Positions 7,828 through 14,281 of a stretch of 14,724 bases of DNA are shown here, in pieces. The stretch's first letter is position 1; each line of letters begins with the position of its first letter. Position numbers and translations under genes: made by a program. This DNA is from Phycisphaerales bacterium UBA2266 (GTDB taxonomy: Bacteria > Planctomycetota > Phycisphaerae > Sedimentisphaerales > Anaerobacaceae): contig DDXG01000293.1 of the NCBI GenBank assembly GCA_002347125.1, positions 7,632 through 22,355 on the forward strand, given 5' to 3'. The notes below the pieces were generated by a model that worked only from the letters and a program-made list of their open reading frames with translations, ran no database searches and was not told the DNA's origin.

Positions 7828-8865
7828 CTACGGAGCAACGAAGGTGTCGTCGGTGGAATCCGGCCTCTCGCACCCTTCGTACACTCGCCGGTCGCGGAGC
7901 GTGTAGATGTCGTCGACCCCGATCAGGCGGGTCTTGCTGAACGCAACATGGCCGTCGCCGTAAAGCAGGCTCTGGCCGCGACGACGATGGTTGATGCTGT
8001 TGACCTTCAGCAGGTCTTCATCAAGGTTGATGTGCAGCGGACGGGAGTAATCCGCCGGGAGAGTCTCGAATATAGGGTTCACGTCCGCCATGAGAATCTT
8101 CCGGCAGCGAAGCCGTCCATCTACCCCCTGGCTGCACTGAATCTGGAAGCTGTAGTTGATGTGCGCGCGGCTGGGGAAATCGTAGTAGTCCTTGACCAGA
8201 CACGGATCGATCTTCTGGTACTCGGCGCTGCGGCCCCCCGGACAGACAAAGCTCTCGGGCTTGATGTAGTTCATCTTGACCATCATCCACAGAGGCCTTG
8301 CGTTGGACTGGTTCTCAGGCCCCTGGTAGCCGAGCTTCCACCAGGGGGTGCTGTTCGAGGCCATCACCGCGGGCATCCGTCCGTCGTGGTCGCTGATATA
8401 CTGGCTCAGGCCCTGGAAGATGTCGTTGAGATTGGCCGCGCACATCTGACGGTGCGCATTCTGCCGGGCGTAGCCGCTGATCACGCGGAACGTCGTGATC
8501 ATCAGGCTGCCCACAATGACGAAAACCGCCGCCGTGGCCAAGCGCCTGCCCATATCGCGCCAGAACCCGAGACGAGAGGCATTCCGGCGCATCTGTTCGC
8601 CCGCTAGCAGTTCATCCAGCTTGGCATGCGAGTCGGCGTTTGCATGCTCGAGCCGCCAGAGAGTGCCCTCGACCAGTTCGTCGGGGCAGACCTGCGGCTC
8701 TACGGTATTGAGAGGAGAGAGGATGTTCGTGAAAGTGGCATGTAGCTTTGCGGCTTGCGAATCGGTCTTGATCAACGCCTCCGCCTGCGCCGATTGTTCG
8801 GGTGAAGTCAAACCCATACAATAATCAAAGAGCAGTTCCTGTTGCTCAGGACTCAGTGGAGTCAT
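7828..8865 (-). CDS. Membrane anti-sigma-like protein with DUF1559-like (H-X-DG) extracytoplasmic domain
   Basis: A 345-residue single-pass membrane protein. The ATG at 8865 is chosen over an in-frame ATG at 8913 because GGGAG (8878-8874) sits eight bases upstream and the overlap with the sigma gene is then only 20 bp. Residues 1-105 are cytoplasmic and look like an anti-sigma N-terminus (PEQQELLFDYCMGLTSPEQ, CPDELVEGTLWRLEHA) but lack the HxxxCxxC zinc motif. A transmembrane helix covers about 109-129 (LATAAVFVIVGSLMITTF). Outside follows a planctomycete-type pseudopilin-like domain: RQMCAANLNDIFQGLSQYI then SDHDGRMP, and near the end NHRRRGQSLLYGDGHVAF, the H-x10-DGHV signature. The normal pilin leader and methylation site are absent. 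Position directly after an ECF sigma gene suggests it holds that sigma factor at the membrane and senses an outside signal. Function is inferred from context. Confidence 0.8.
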   Translation of the reverse strand: MTPLSPEQQELLFDYCMGLTSPEQSAQAEALIKTDSQAAKLHATFTNILSPLNTVEPQVCPDELVEGTLWRLEHANADSHAKLDELLAGEQMRRNASRLGFWRDMGRRLATAAVFVIVGSLMITTFRVISGYARQNAHRQMCAANLNDIFQGLSQYISDHDGRMPAVMASNSTPWWKLGYQGPENQSNARPLWMMVKMNYIKPESFVCPGGRSAEYQKIDPCLVKDYYDFPSRAHINYSFQIQCSQGVDGRLRCRKILMADVNPIFETLPADYSRPLHINLDEDLLKVNSINHRRRGQSLLYGDGHVAFSKTRLIGVDDIYTLRDRRVYEGCERPDSTDDTFVAP

Positions 8866-9472
8866 TACCGTTGCTCCCAAGCGATGCTTTCCAGTCTTTT
8901 GCGAAGCGGCCAACAGCCGTGTGAAGTCGGCTCTTTACTGTACCGATGGGTATACTGAGAATCTCGGCCATTTGTTTGTATGAAAACTTCTGGAAATACG
9001 CCAAAATCAGGATTTCCCTTAGTCCTTCCGGCATATCCGCTATGATCCGATTGACCCGTGCAGCCGTTTCATCCCGCTCCATGTTGTCGTAAGGCATGGT
9101 GTCGTCGGAACTTAGAACATTCAACATGTCTCCGAAAGACATTTCCTCCGTCTCCTCCACCATCGTGCCGATCGGCACCGCCGCGTTCCGCTGGGATTTG
9201 CGAAGTGCATCTTTTGCCTTGTTGGCCGCAATCGTGAAGAGCCACGGACGCAACGGCCGGCTGGCATCGAAGCTGTGACGCGACGTGTAGAGCTGCAGGA
9301 ACGTCTCCTGAAAGACATCCTCCACAAGATCACGCCGATTGAGAAACTGGCTCAGAAATGCGTAAAGGCTGTTCTTGTAACGACTTACGAGTTCACGAAA
9401 CGCACTCTCCTCGCCCTCGCTATAGCGATTGAGCAACTCGGCATCGGTTATGTTCTTCAGTCCTCGGTCCAT
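8846..9472 (-). CDS. ECF-type RNA polymerase sigma factor
   Basis: A 208-residue sigma factor of the extracytoplasmic-function (RpoE-like) class. Region 2 covers about 20-92, with the core-binding DVFQETFLQLYTSRH (52-66) and the promoter-melting PWLFTIAANKAKDALRK (76-92). A linker rich in acidic residues (105-135) leads to region 4, whose helix-turn-helix is visible as FSYKQMAEILSIPIGTVKSR (163-182), recognising the -35 element. Length is normal for the class. The ATG at 9472 has only a weak ribosome site, but no better in-frame start exists. The stop at 8846 lies inside the following membrane gene, so translation is probably coupled, the usual sigma/anti-sigma arrangement. A promoter is suggested at 9519-9548. 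Confidence 0.93.
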   Translation of the reverse strand: MDRGLKNITDAELLNRYSEGEESAFRELVSRYKNSLYAFLSQFLNRRDLVEDVFQETFLQLYTSRHSFDASRPLRPWLFTIAANKAKDALRKSQRNAAVPIGTMVEETEEMSFGDMLNVLSSDDTMPYDNMERDETAARVNRIIADMPEGLREILILAYFQKFSYKQMAEILSIPIGTVKSRLHTAVGRFAKDWKASLGSNGNDSTES

Positions 9473-9500
9473 ACCAAGCTCGGCGGCCGGGGCGCCACCG

Positions 9501-9720
9501 GCCTGTCAAACACCGCATAACATAATGGAATACAAGGACATAAGTCAATCGCTTTATCGCCGCACAGACAAGGACTGATTAAGCCCTATATTTCAGACGC
9601 CCCGCACCGTGCTTTGTCCATCCGGCCGAGCCAGAGTATATTACTAAATCAGTCTTAGAACACCCTGTCCTCAGGACCTCGCGGCCTGGCCTGTAGCCCC
9701 GGCCGGCACGCCTGTCAAAC
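9501..9720. repeat. 11-bp direct repeat GCCTGTCAAAC in the sigma/methyltransferase gap
   Basis: GCCTGTCAAAC occurs at 9501-9511 and again at 9710-9720; on the minus strand it reads GTTTGACAGGC. The first copy lies at the predicted transcription start of the sigma operon, the second 20 bp beyond the methyltransferase stop codon. The 267 bp gap (9473-9739) contains no convincing gene and no stem-plus-T-run terminator. The repeat could be a regulator or ECF-promoter element, or chance. Confidence 0.35.
9519..9548 (-). promoter_or_regulatory. Candidate promoter of the ECF sigma / anti-sigma-like operon
   Basis: On the minus strand TTGACT (9548-9543, five of six) is followed after 18 bases by TATGTT (9524-9519, four of six). 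Transcription would begin near 9512, about 40 nt before the ATG at 9472. The surrounding 60 bases are markedly more AT-rich than the flanking coding DNA, as expected for a promoter. Confidence 0.45.
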
Positions 9721-9739
9721 CCATCGACACACAAGGTGT

Positions 9740-10540
9740 TCAGGCCCTTCGGTCGCCGGGAAGGACCGGTTTTCGCGCCAGAACCCGCGCATGGGCTCTG
9801 TGGTGCAGACACGAGCAGGTAAGCACGTCGAAACCGATACGGCTTAACATGGCGCGCAGCGACTGCGTCGTGAAAAAGTGCAGATGCCACGGAGGCGTGT
9901 AGTATTTCCAGCGACGGCCGGCCAACCGGGCCTTGATATGCGACCGACATGGAGTCACAGCCAGTACATGCCCGCCGGGAGCAAGAACGCGGTACGCCTC
10001 CGAAAGCGTCCCCTCGGGATCGCGCAGATGCTCGATGGTATGCAGACAGACGATGAAGTCGAAACGGTCCGCCGGGTAGTGCATGTCTTCGAGCGGGCTC
10101 TGATATACGCTCAGGCCCGCCGCCCGCCCGAATTCCACCGGGCCGCTCGCGCAGTCGATGCCCTGCGCCTCAAAGGCCGGATCATCCTTGACCGCCAGCA
10201 GCAGGTTGCCCGACCCGAAACCGATCTCCAGCAATCGGACCGGACTACTACAGCGGGCCTTGCGCCGGATGAATCGGGCCAGCCGCCTGTGCTTGAACCG
10301 CCGCCACCGCGACAGCTTCGGAACGTAGAAGTCGAGCCCCCCGTACACCATGCGATGGTATGACTCGGCATAAAGCCCCATCAATTGCTCCGGCGTCGGA
10401 GCGTCTCGGACAAAAGCATGAGAGCACCGCCGACAACGGTCAATCGCGTATTCACCGAGAACACGAAAGGGCTCCGTCCCCCGGACACCACACGCCGGAC
10501 ATCCCCGGCCGACACCACCTTGTTCATGGAACTCCGACAT
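9740..10540 (-). CDS. Class I SAM-dependent methyltransferase with N-terminal zinc ribbon
   Basis: A 266-residue methyltransferase of the Methyltransf_23 type. Residues 14-39 form a zinc ribbon with C14-x2-C17 and C36-x2-C39 (CPAC ... CRRC). The Rossmann domain follows: motif I LLEIGFGSGNLLLAV (103-117), an acidic loop GIDCASG, motif post-II DFIVCLHTIEHLRDP (161-175), and GGHVLAVTP (189-197). The C-terminal HLHFFTTQSLRAMLSRIGF (219-237) is typical of methyltransferases from surface-glycan and secondary-metabolite clusters. The start is ATG 10540. The open frame extends to 10657, but that extension has no family character. The ribosome site is poor: GGAGGA at 10560-10555 lies 14 bases away. 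The acceptor substrate is unknown. It stands alone, divergent from the di-iron repair gene across 134 bp. Confidence 0.88.
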   Translation of the reverse strand: MSEFHEQGGVGRGCPACGVRGTEPFRVLGEYAIDRCRRCSHAFVRDAPTPEQLMGLYAESYHRMVYGGLDFYVPKLSRWRRFKHRRLARFIRRKARCSSPVRLLEIGFGSGNLLLAVKDDPAFEAQGIDCASGPVEFGRAAGLSVYQSPLEDMHYPADRFDFIVCLHTIEHLRDPEGTLSEAYRVLAPGGHVLAVTPCRSHIKARLAGRRWKYYTPPWHLHFFTTQSLRAMLSRIGFDVLTCSCLHHRAHARVLARKPVLPGDRRA

Positions 10541-10609
10541 ACAGGCCGATTCGGTCCTCCAGGACGCCCGCTGAACACAATCCACTAAAACACCGTACCA
10601 GACAGAAGC

Positions 10610-10615
10610 TACAAT
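10610..10615 (+). promoter_or_regulatory. Possible -10 element for the di-iron repair gene
   Basis: TACAAT at 10610-10615 matches five of six -10 positions and lies 60 bp upstream of the ATG at 10675. No good -35 is seen 16-18 bases upstream (AAAACA region), which would suit a promoter that needs an activator. I saw no FNR-type or NsrR-type palindrome in the 134 bp divergent gap. Confidence 0.25.
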
Positions 10616-10674
10616 AATGCATAGGCATTCCAAAGTCGAACGGGTTGTTGTCCACATTGGTGAAAGGCAGCACC

Positions 10675-11412
10675 ATGCGTATTGATGAATCCACCCCCAT
10701 CGCTGATATTGTCGTGGCCTATCCCCAGACGCGGAGGCTTCTGGAGGAGATCGGCATAGACTACTGTTGCGGGGGCAGACAAACGCTTGAACGGGCCTGC
10801 GACGCCCAGGGGTTATCGCCTCGCGAGACGGCCGAACAGTTGCGCAGAATCGCCGAAACCGAGGCCGCTCGGAAAAGCGGCAGACCGGCGCTCAGTGAAA
10901 TACCCCTGGCCGAACTGGCCGACTACGTCGTCGAGACCCACCACACGTTTCTCAAGAGCGAACTGCCCCGTCTGGCCGTGCTCCTCCAGAGAGTCCGCAC
11001 GGTGCATCGCCAGCGCCACGGCCGTATGCTCGATGCCCTGGGCGTGCCCTTTGACCGACTCCGCACGGACGTCGAGATGCACCTGGCCAAGGAAGAGGAC
11101 ATCCTTTTTCCCCTGATCCGCGAAATGGAGGCGTTCCTCGAAGGCAACGGCCCCGAACCCATGATGTACTGCGGCAGCATCGAGAACCCCGTCACCCAGA
11201 TGGAATACGAGCACGAAATCGCCGGCGCGTTTCTGGCTGAAATGCGCCGCATCGCCTCGGATTACGACCTGCCTCCTGATGCCTGTGAGTCGTTCAAAGC
11301 CTTGTACGACGGCCTGCGACAACTCGAAGACAACCTCCACGAGCACATCCACATCGAGAACAATATCCTCTTCCCGAAAGCCGTACGCCTCGCCGCCAGA
11401 GTCCCCATCTGA
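10675..11412 (+). CDS. Iron-sulfur cluster repair di-iron protein (RIC/ScdA/YtfE family)
   Basis: A 245-residue cytoplasmic protein that repairs Fe-S clusters damaged by nitric oxide or oxidants. The ATG at 10675 has GAAAGG at 10662-10667, seven bases upstream. Residues 1-58 are the ScdA_N domain with the paired cysteines DYCCGG (C31, C32). The hemerythrin-like four-helix domain follows, and its di-iron ligands are visible: H90 (VETHH), H136-x3-E140 (MHLAKEEDILFP), H180 (EYEHE) and H224-x3-E228 (HEHIHIENNILFP). The 44-residue spacing of H180 to H224 equals that between H160 and H204 in E. coli YtfE, and the HxxxE pairs match too. Length is close to YtfE/ScdA. No hcp, nor or other nitrosative-stress gene adjoins it. 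It implies exposure to NO or microaerobic life. Family identification is secure; regulation is not visible. Confidence 0.94.
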   Translation: MRIDESTPIADIVVAYPQTRRLLEEIGIDYCCGGRQTLERACDAQGLSPRETAEQLRRIAETEAARKSGRPALSEIPLAELADYVVETHHTFLKSELPRLAVLLQRVRTVHRQRHGRMLDALGVPFDRLRTDVEMHLAKEEDILFPLIREMEAFLEGNGPEPMMYCGSIENPVTQMEYEHEIAGAFLAEMRRIASDYDLPPDACESFKALYDGLRQLEDNLHEHIHIENNILFPKAVRLAARVPI

Positions 11413-11433
11413 GCCCGTGCCGACAATGGCTCA
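11410..11433. terminator. Inverted repeat spanning two convergent stop codons (weak candidate terminator)
   Basis: TGAGCC (11410-11415) and GGCTCA (11428-11433) form a perfect 6-bp stem around a 12-nt loop. The outer bases of the arms are the two stop codons, TGA of the di-iron gene and TGA of the opposing membrane gene. No T-run follows on either strand, so it is at best a weak bidirectional element. Confidence 0.25.
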
Positions 11434-11889
11434 CGTCTTCGAATCCACGCCTCCGAAGATGTTCGCCCTGTAGTTGTGGTAAGCGCGAACCGCCGTCGCG
11501 ATGACGCCGGACAGCGCCTGAGCGACTGTTGCCGCCACGGGCGGGGTGAACCAGTGCGCCTGAACAACCCATTGGAACGGAATGCGAACCGCGTACATCG
11601 CCGCGATACCGTGCAGGTTGGCCTTGAGAATCGACTTCATGTCCGCACTGAAACAGCGCTGCCCGATGCAATACCGGCGAATGTGCAGAACCGCATAAAC
11701 GGCGGCCATACCCACGATGAAACCCGCCGTCCCGGCCAGCGCCGAGCCGGCGCTGATCAGACCGTTTGATGTCGTCACCCGGTCCAGCAGCCAGGCCGAA
11801 CCCGCGCTGGCGCCCAGCGCCACCAGCGAGGCCAGTATCTCGGAGGCGTAGTACTTGATGCTGGTTCGCGACAGGAATGAATTCGTCAT
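11431..11889 (-). CDS. Four-helix integral membrane protein, unknown function
   Basis: A 152-residue protein I do not recognise. Four hydrophobic helices are evident at about 18-36, 46-69, 90-109 and 117-136, with short charged loops (LDRVTT, HIRRYCIGQRCF) and a polar C-terminus ending NYRANIFGGVDSKT. Size and topology recall the GtrA-like family of small four-helix proteins linked to lipid-carried sugars, and the end ALSGVIATAVRAYHNYRANIF loosely matches that pattern, but similarity is weak. Its ATG overlaps the stop of the lipoprotein gene in an ATGA arrangement (11886-11889), a strong sign of translational coupling. It is the last gene of a three-gene minus-strand unit and ends 18 bp from the convergent di-iron gene. 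Confidence 0.75.
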   Translation of the reverse strand: MTNSFLSRTSIKYYASEILASLVALGASAGSAWLLDRVTTSNGLISAGSALAGTAGFIVGMAAVYAVLHIRRYCIGQRCFSADMKSILKANLHGIAAMYAVRIPFQWVVQAHWFTPPVAATVAQALSGVIATAVRAYHNYRANIFGGVDSKT

Positions 11890-12671
11890 CGAATCTCGAT
11901 GGACCCCACATTCGTCTTCAGGGTGATCTTGCCGTCGCCGCCGCCGATCGTGCCGTTCATGGTCTTGCCCAGCTTGCCGACCACGGTGATGGGCCTGGTG
12001 GTGCTGACCGACCCGACGTTTGTCGCGGCCGAGACCTCCGCCGACAGGTCCTTCGGGGCCGTAAGCTCGATGCTGCCGACGTTGGTGGCGATATCCGCGT
12101 TAAACCCAGCCGGCGCATCCGAGGCACAGAAGACCTTCACCGACCCGACATTCGCCCGCAACTTCACCTGTGCAACAACGCCCCTGCAAGTAATGGACCC
12201 GACATCGGTCTCGGCGTCGATCGGGCCGTGCATGTCGTTGACGTTCACGGAACCGACCGTGCTCCGGCAATGGGCCGCCAGATCGAACGGCGCGGAGACC
12301 TCGAAATTGACCGTCACAGACCGCTTCTTTGTGTCATCGGGCAACGACGCCCGTATCCGGAGGGTCTCCCCATCCGGCTCGATCTGGATCTTCACTGCCT
12401 CGGCCAATTCCTCGGCCTTCTCCTGCGAATAGGCTTTGACGATGATCTCAGCGCTGAGATGGACCTCATCCACGTCGGACCCGTTGACGCTGATCGAACC
12501 GACCCGCGTCTCAATGTCCAGTGTACGGATGCCCGCCGCGGGAAGGTGAACGCTTTCGGTCTTTTGGTGCGTCGCCTTGAAAAGATTGTCGGCGCTGACG
12601 CAGCAACCACCCGCGAATATCACGGCCGTCAGCATGGCGGCCAGCCCTGTACAAACCATGACCTGCTTCAT
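11886..12671 (-). CDS. Exported DUF4097-like beta-solenoid lipoprotein with VGS[IV] repeats
   Basis: A 261-residue exported protein. The ATG at 12671 has AGGAG ten bases upstream (12686-12682); an ATG at 12695 is possible but has a poorer site and would spoil the signal peptide. Residues 1-24 are a lipoprotein-type signal (GLAAMLTAVIFAGGCC), with C23 the likely lipidated residue, though the lipobox AGGC is not ideal. From residue 50 on the chain is made of short beta strands with a recurring VGS[IV] turn at 57, 139, 157, 175, 198, 219 and 255, several preceded by N or D (TNVGSI, TDVGSI, ANVGSV). This is the pattern of DUF4097-type right-handed beta-helices. Residues 80-110 interrupt it with a helical, charged insert. 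Function of the family is poorly known; cell-envelope location is likely. It lies between an exported oxidoreductase (28 bp) and a coupled membrane protein. Confidence 0.82.
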   Translation of the reverse strand: MKQVMVCTGLAAMLTAVIFAGGCCVSADNLFKATHQKTESVHLPAAGIRTLDIETRVGSISVNGSDVDEVHLSAEIIVKAYSQEKAEELAEAVKIQIEPDGETLRIRASLPDDTKKRSVTVNFEVSAPFDLAAHCRSTVGSVNVNDMHGPIDAETDVGSITCRGVVAQVKLRANVGSVKVFCASDAPAGFNADIATNVGSIELTAPKDLSAEVSAATNVGSVSTTRPITVVGKLGKTMNGTIGGGDGKITLKTNVGSIEIR

Positions 12672-12699
12672 CGCATCGACACTCCTGATACCCATCTTT

Positions 12700-13980
12700 C
12701 TATAGCCGCCACGGACTGCGCATCGCCCGCGCCAACATCCGGTTGGCCGCATCGTCATTGACGAACCGCTCGGCGGCCGGGTCCCATTCCAGGGTCCGCC
12801 CCAGCCGCAGGCAGATGTTGGCCGCGTGGCAGGTCGTGACCGACCGGTGCGAGACCTCCGCATTCGAGATGGGCACGCCGCGCGTCTTGACGCAGTCAAG
12901 GAAGTTGCGATGGTGCCCGCCCATGAACTCGTAGCCCATCTGCGAACCGCTGAGCTTGCGCATGACGGCCTCGCTCGAAGCCGTTACCTTGCCCGTGTCG
13001 TCAACGCTGACCCAGCCCTCATCGCCCACGTACTTGTTGCCCCGCGGGCCCCGGCCGGGCTCGGTCTCATCGTGCATGATCATCTTGACGCCGTCAGCAT
13101 AGGTCGCCGTAACCTCGAATTTCACCGGCGTATTGAACAGGCCATCCTTTGGATACTCGGCCCAGCCCTCATACCGCACCGGCCCGGTATCCTGGCTGTT
13201 GTTGGCCCACTGTGCCAGGTCGTTGAAATGGGCCCCCAGGTCCGTCATCTGGCCGCCTGAGTAGTCGTAATGCCAGCGGAACGACCCGTGGCACCGCGCC
13301 TGCGTATACGGCTCCCAGGGGGCCGGTCCCAGCCATCTGTCGTAGTCGAAAGCCTCCGGAACCGGCTGGGTCGGCTGCGGTGGGCATGTGGGACCATTGT
13401 GATAGTAGCAATGCAGGGTTTGCAGCCTGCCGAGCATCCCGCTACGAGCCATCTCCACGCCGAACCGAAAACACGCATTGCTCCGCCGCTGCGTGCCCGA
13501 CTGGTACACGACACCCAGGCGTTTCATCGTATCGGCCACGGCCCGGCCCTCGGCAATCGTCAGGCTCAGCGGCTTCTCACAGTAGATGTCCTTGCCCGTC
13601 CTGGCCGCCTCGATGGACAGAATCGCATGCCAATGGTCGGGCGTGGCGATCAACACCGTGTCAACATCCCCACGGCCGAGCACCTCTCGGAAGTCCTTGT
13701 ACTCGGCGCAGGAGCCGTTACCGTAGGCCTGATCCACCACCTCCTTGGCCCGTCGCAGATGCCCGGCATCCACATCGCACACGGCCAGGATGCGCAAGTC
13801 CTCACAGGTTAAGAAATTGCGCAAATTATGCATCCCCTGCCCGCCAATCCCAATCGCCCCCATCGTCAGCCGACCGCTCGCCCCAAACGCCCTCGACGGC
13901 ACGAAGTACGGCAGCACAACCGCTGAGCCGGCCAGCGCCGCGGCGCTCCTGAGAAAAGACCTGCGACCGAAGTGCTTCAT
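12700..13980 (-). CDS. Tat-exported Gfo/Idh/MocA-family oxidoreductase
   Basis: A 426-residue NAD(P)-dependent sugar or cyclitol oxidoreductase of the planctomycete exported type. The start is ATG 13980, with GGAG (13993-13990) nine bases upstream. Residues 1-34 are a twin-arginine signal: R6-R7-S-F-L-R, core AAALAGSAVVLPYF, then SRAFGAS. The Rossmann fold begins at about 38 with G44-x-G46-x2-G49 (GIGGQG), then AVCDVD (66-71) and ATPDHWH (112-118). E135-K136-P137 is the family EKP motif that contacts cofactor and substrate. The C-terminal domain carries SGGQMTDLGAHFNDLAQW, whose D-x-G-x-H-x3-D pattern supplies the substrate-site histidine. Substrate is unknown. GH109-type glycosidase activity is a possible alternative within this fold but is not indicated. 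It heads the three-gene unit and is divergent from the second sigma factor. Confidence 0.92.
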   Translation of the reverse strand: MKHFGRRSFLRSAAALAGSAVVLPYFVPSRAFGASGRLTMGAIGIGGQGMHNLRNFLTCEDLRILAVCDVDAGHLRRAKEVVDQAYGNGSCAEYKDFREVLGRGDVDTVLIATPDHWHAILSIEAARTGKDIYCEKPLSLTIAEGRAVADTMKRLGVVYQSGTQRRSNACFRFGVEMARSGMLGRLQTLHCYYHNGPTCPPQPTQPVPEAFDYDRWLGPAPWEPYTQARCHGSFRWHYDYSGGQMTDLGAHFNDLAQWANNSQDTGPVRYEGWAEYPKDGLFNTPVKFEVTATYADGVKMIMHDETEPGRGPRGNKYVGDEGWVSVDDTGKVTASSEAVMRKLSGSQMGYEFMGGHHRNFLDCVKTRGVPISNAEVSHRSVTTCHAANICLRLGRTLEWDPAAERFVNDDAANRMLARAMRSPWRL

Positions 13981-14179
13981 TGCCTGAATCTCCAGAACGA
14001 CGCTGCAAACGGACGAACGGTAACGCCCCCGACGATACCAAAGGTTCACCCATCCCGCAAGAGGCCTGTGCATCGAGGGCACCTGGGCCCTGTAAGCTAC
14101 CCCTTGGGACCGAGAATAAGCCCCTTCAGGCAAGAGCCATGCCGGGTATGCCGCCGACCGGCGGAATTTCTGCATTAGG

Positions 14180-14210
14180 TTGAAGAAAAGCGGCCTAAGG
14201 TGTGTATATT
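14180..14210 (+). promoter_or_regulatory. Candidate promoter of the second ECF sigma gene
   Basis: TTGAAG (14180-14185, four of six) and TATATT (14205-14210, five of six) lie 19 bp apart, longer than ideal. The block is the most AT-rich part of the divergent gap. Transcription would start near 14217, leaving a leader of about 65 nt that contains the hairpin at 14231-14248. Confidence 0.35.
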
Positions 14211-14230
14211 GTTACAGATTAAGAATTTGG

Positions 14231-14248
14231 CCGACGGCGATCCGTCGG
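14231..14248 (+). repeat. Perfect hairpin in the leader of the second ECF sigma gene
   Basis: CCGACGG (14231-14237), loop CGAT, then CCGTCGG (14242-14248) form a perfect 7-bp GC-rich stem. No T-run follows, so it is not an intrinsic terminator. It is followed by GGAGCCGG twice (14247-14254 and 14261-14268). The second copy runs into the GGGAG ribosome site at 14267-14271, while the first overlaps the base of the hairpin. A role in leader stability or translation control is possible. Confidence 0.45.
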
Positions 14249-14281
14249 AGCCGGCAATAAGGAGCCGGGAGAAAGAACAAC

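Larger units (their letters stand above)
13981..14281. other. Divergent intergenic region between oxidoreductase and second ECF sigma gene
   Basis: No coding potential is convincing in these 301 bases. Toward the oxidoreductase there is a weak minus-strand pair, TTGCGG (14060-14055) and TATCGT (14037-14032), with 17 bp spacing. Toward the sigma gene lies an AT-rich patch (14160-14220) with the candidate promoter at 14180-14210, then a hairpin and repeated GGAGCCGG. No riboswitch or tRNA is recognised. Confidence 0.5.

Noticed and set aside
7717..8607. A 296-residue plus-strand open frame across the anti-sigma-like gene
   Set aside because: It starts inside the radical SAM gene, has no ribosome site or motif, and lies opposite a gene with a clear transmembrane helix and DGHV signature.
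8866..8913. Upstream in-frame start at 8913 for the anti-sigma-like protein
   Set aside because: It would give a 68 bp overlap with the sigma gene and an extension with no conserved character; the start at 8865 has a GGGAG site at good spacing.
9501..9509. TTGACA on the minus strand as a -35 for the sigma operon
   Set aside because: No -10-like hexamer occurs 16-19 bases downstream (GC-rich CCGCCG), unlike the pair at 9519-9548.
9573..9654. 8-bp inverted repeat GACTGATT / AATCAGTC in the gap after the methyltransferase
   Set aside because: The arms are 66 bases apart, the stem is short and AT-rich and no T-run follows; likely chance.
11877..12761. A 294-residue plus-strand open frame opposite the VGS-repeat lipoprotein
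   Set aside because: The apparent internal repetition only reflects the repeats of the real gene read antisense.
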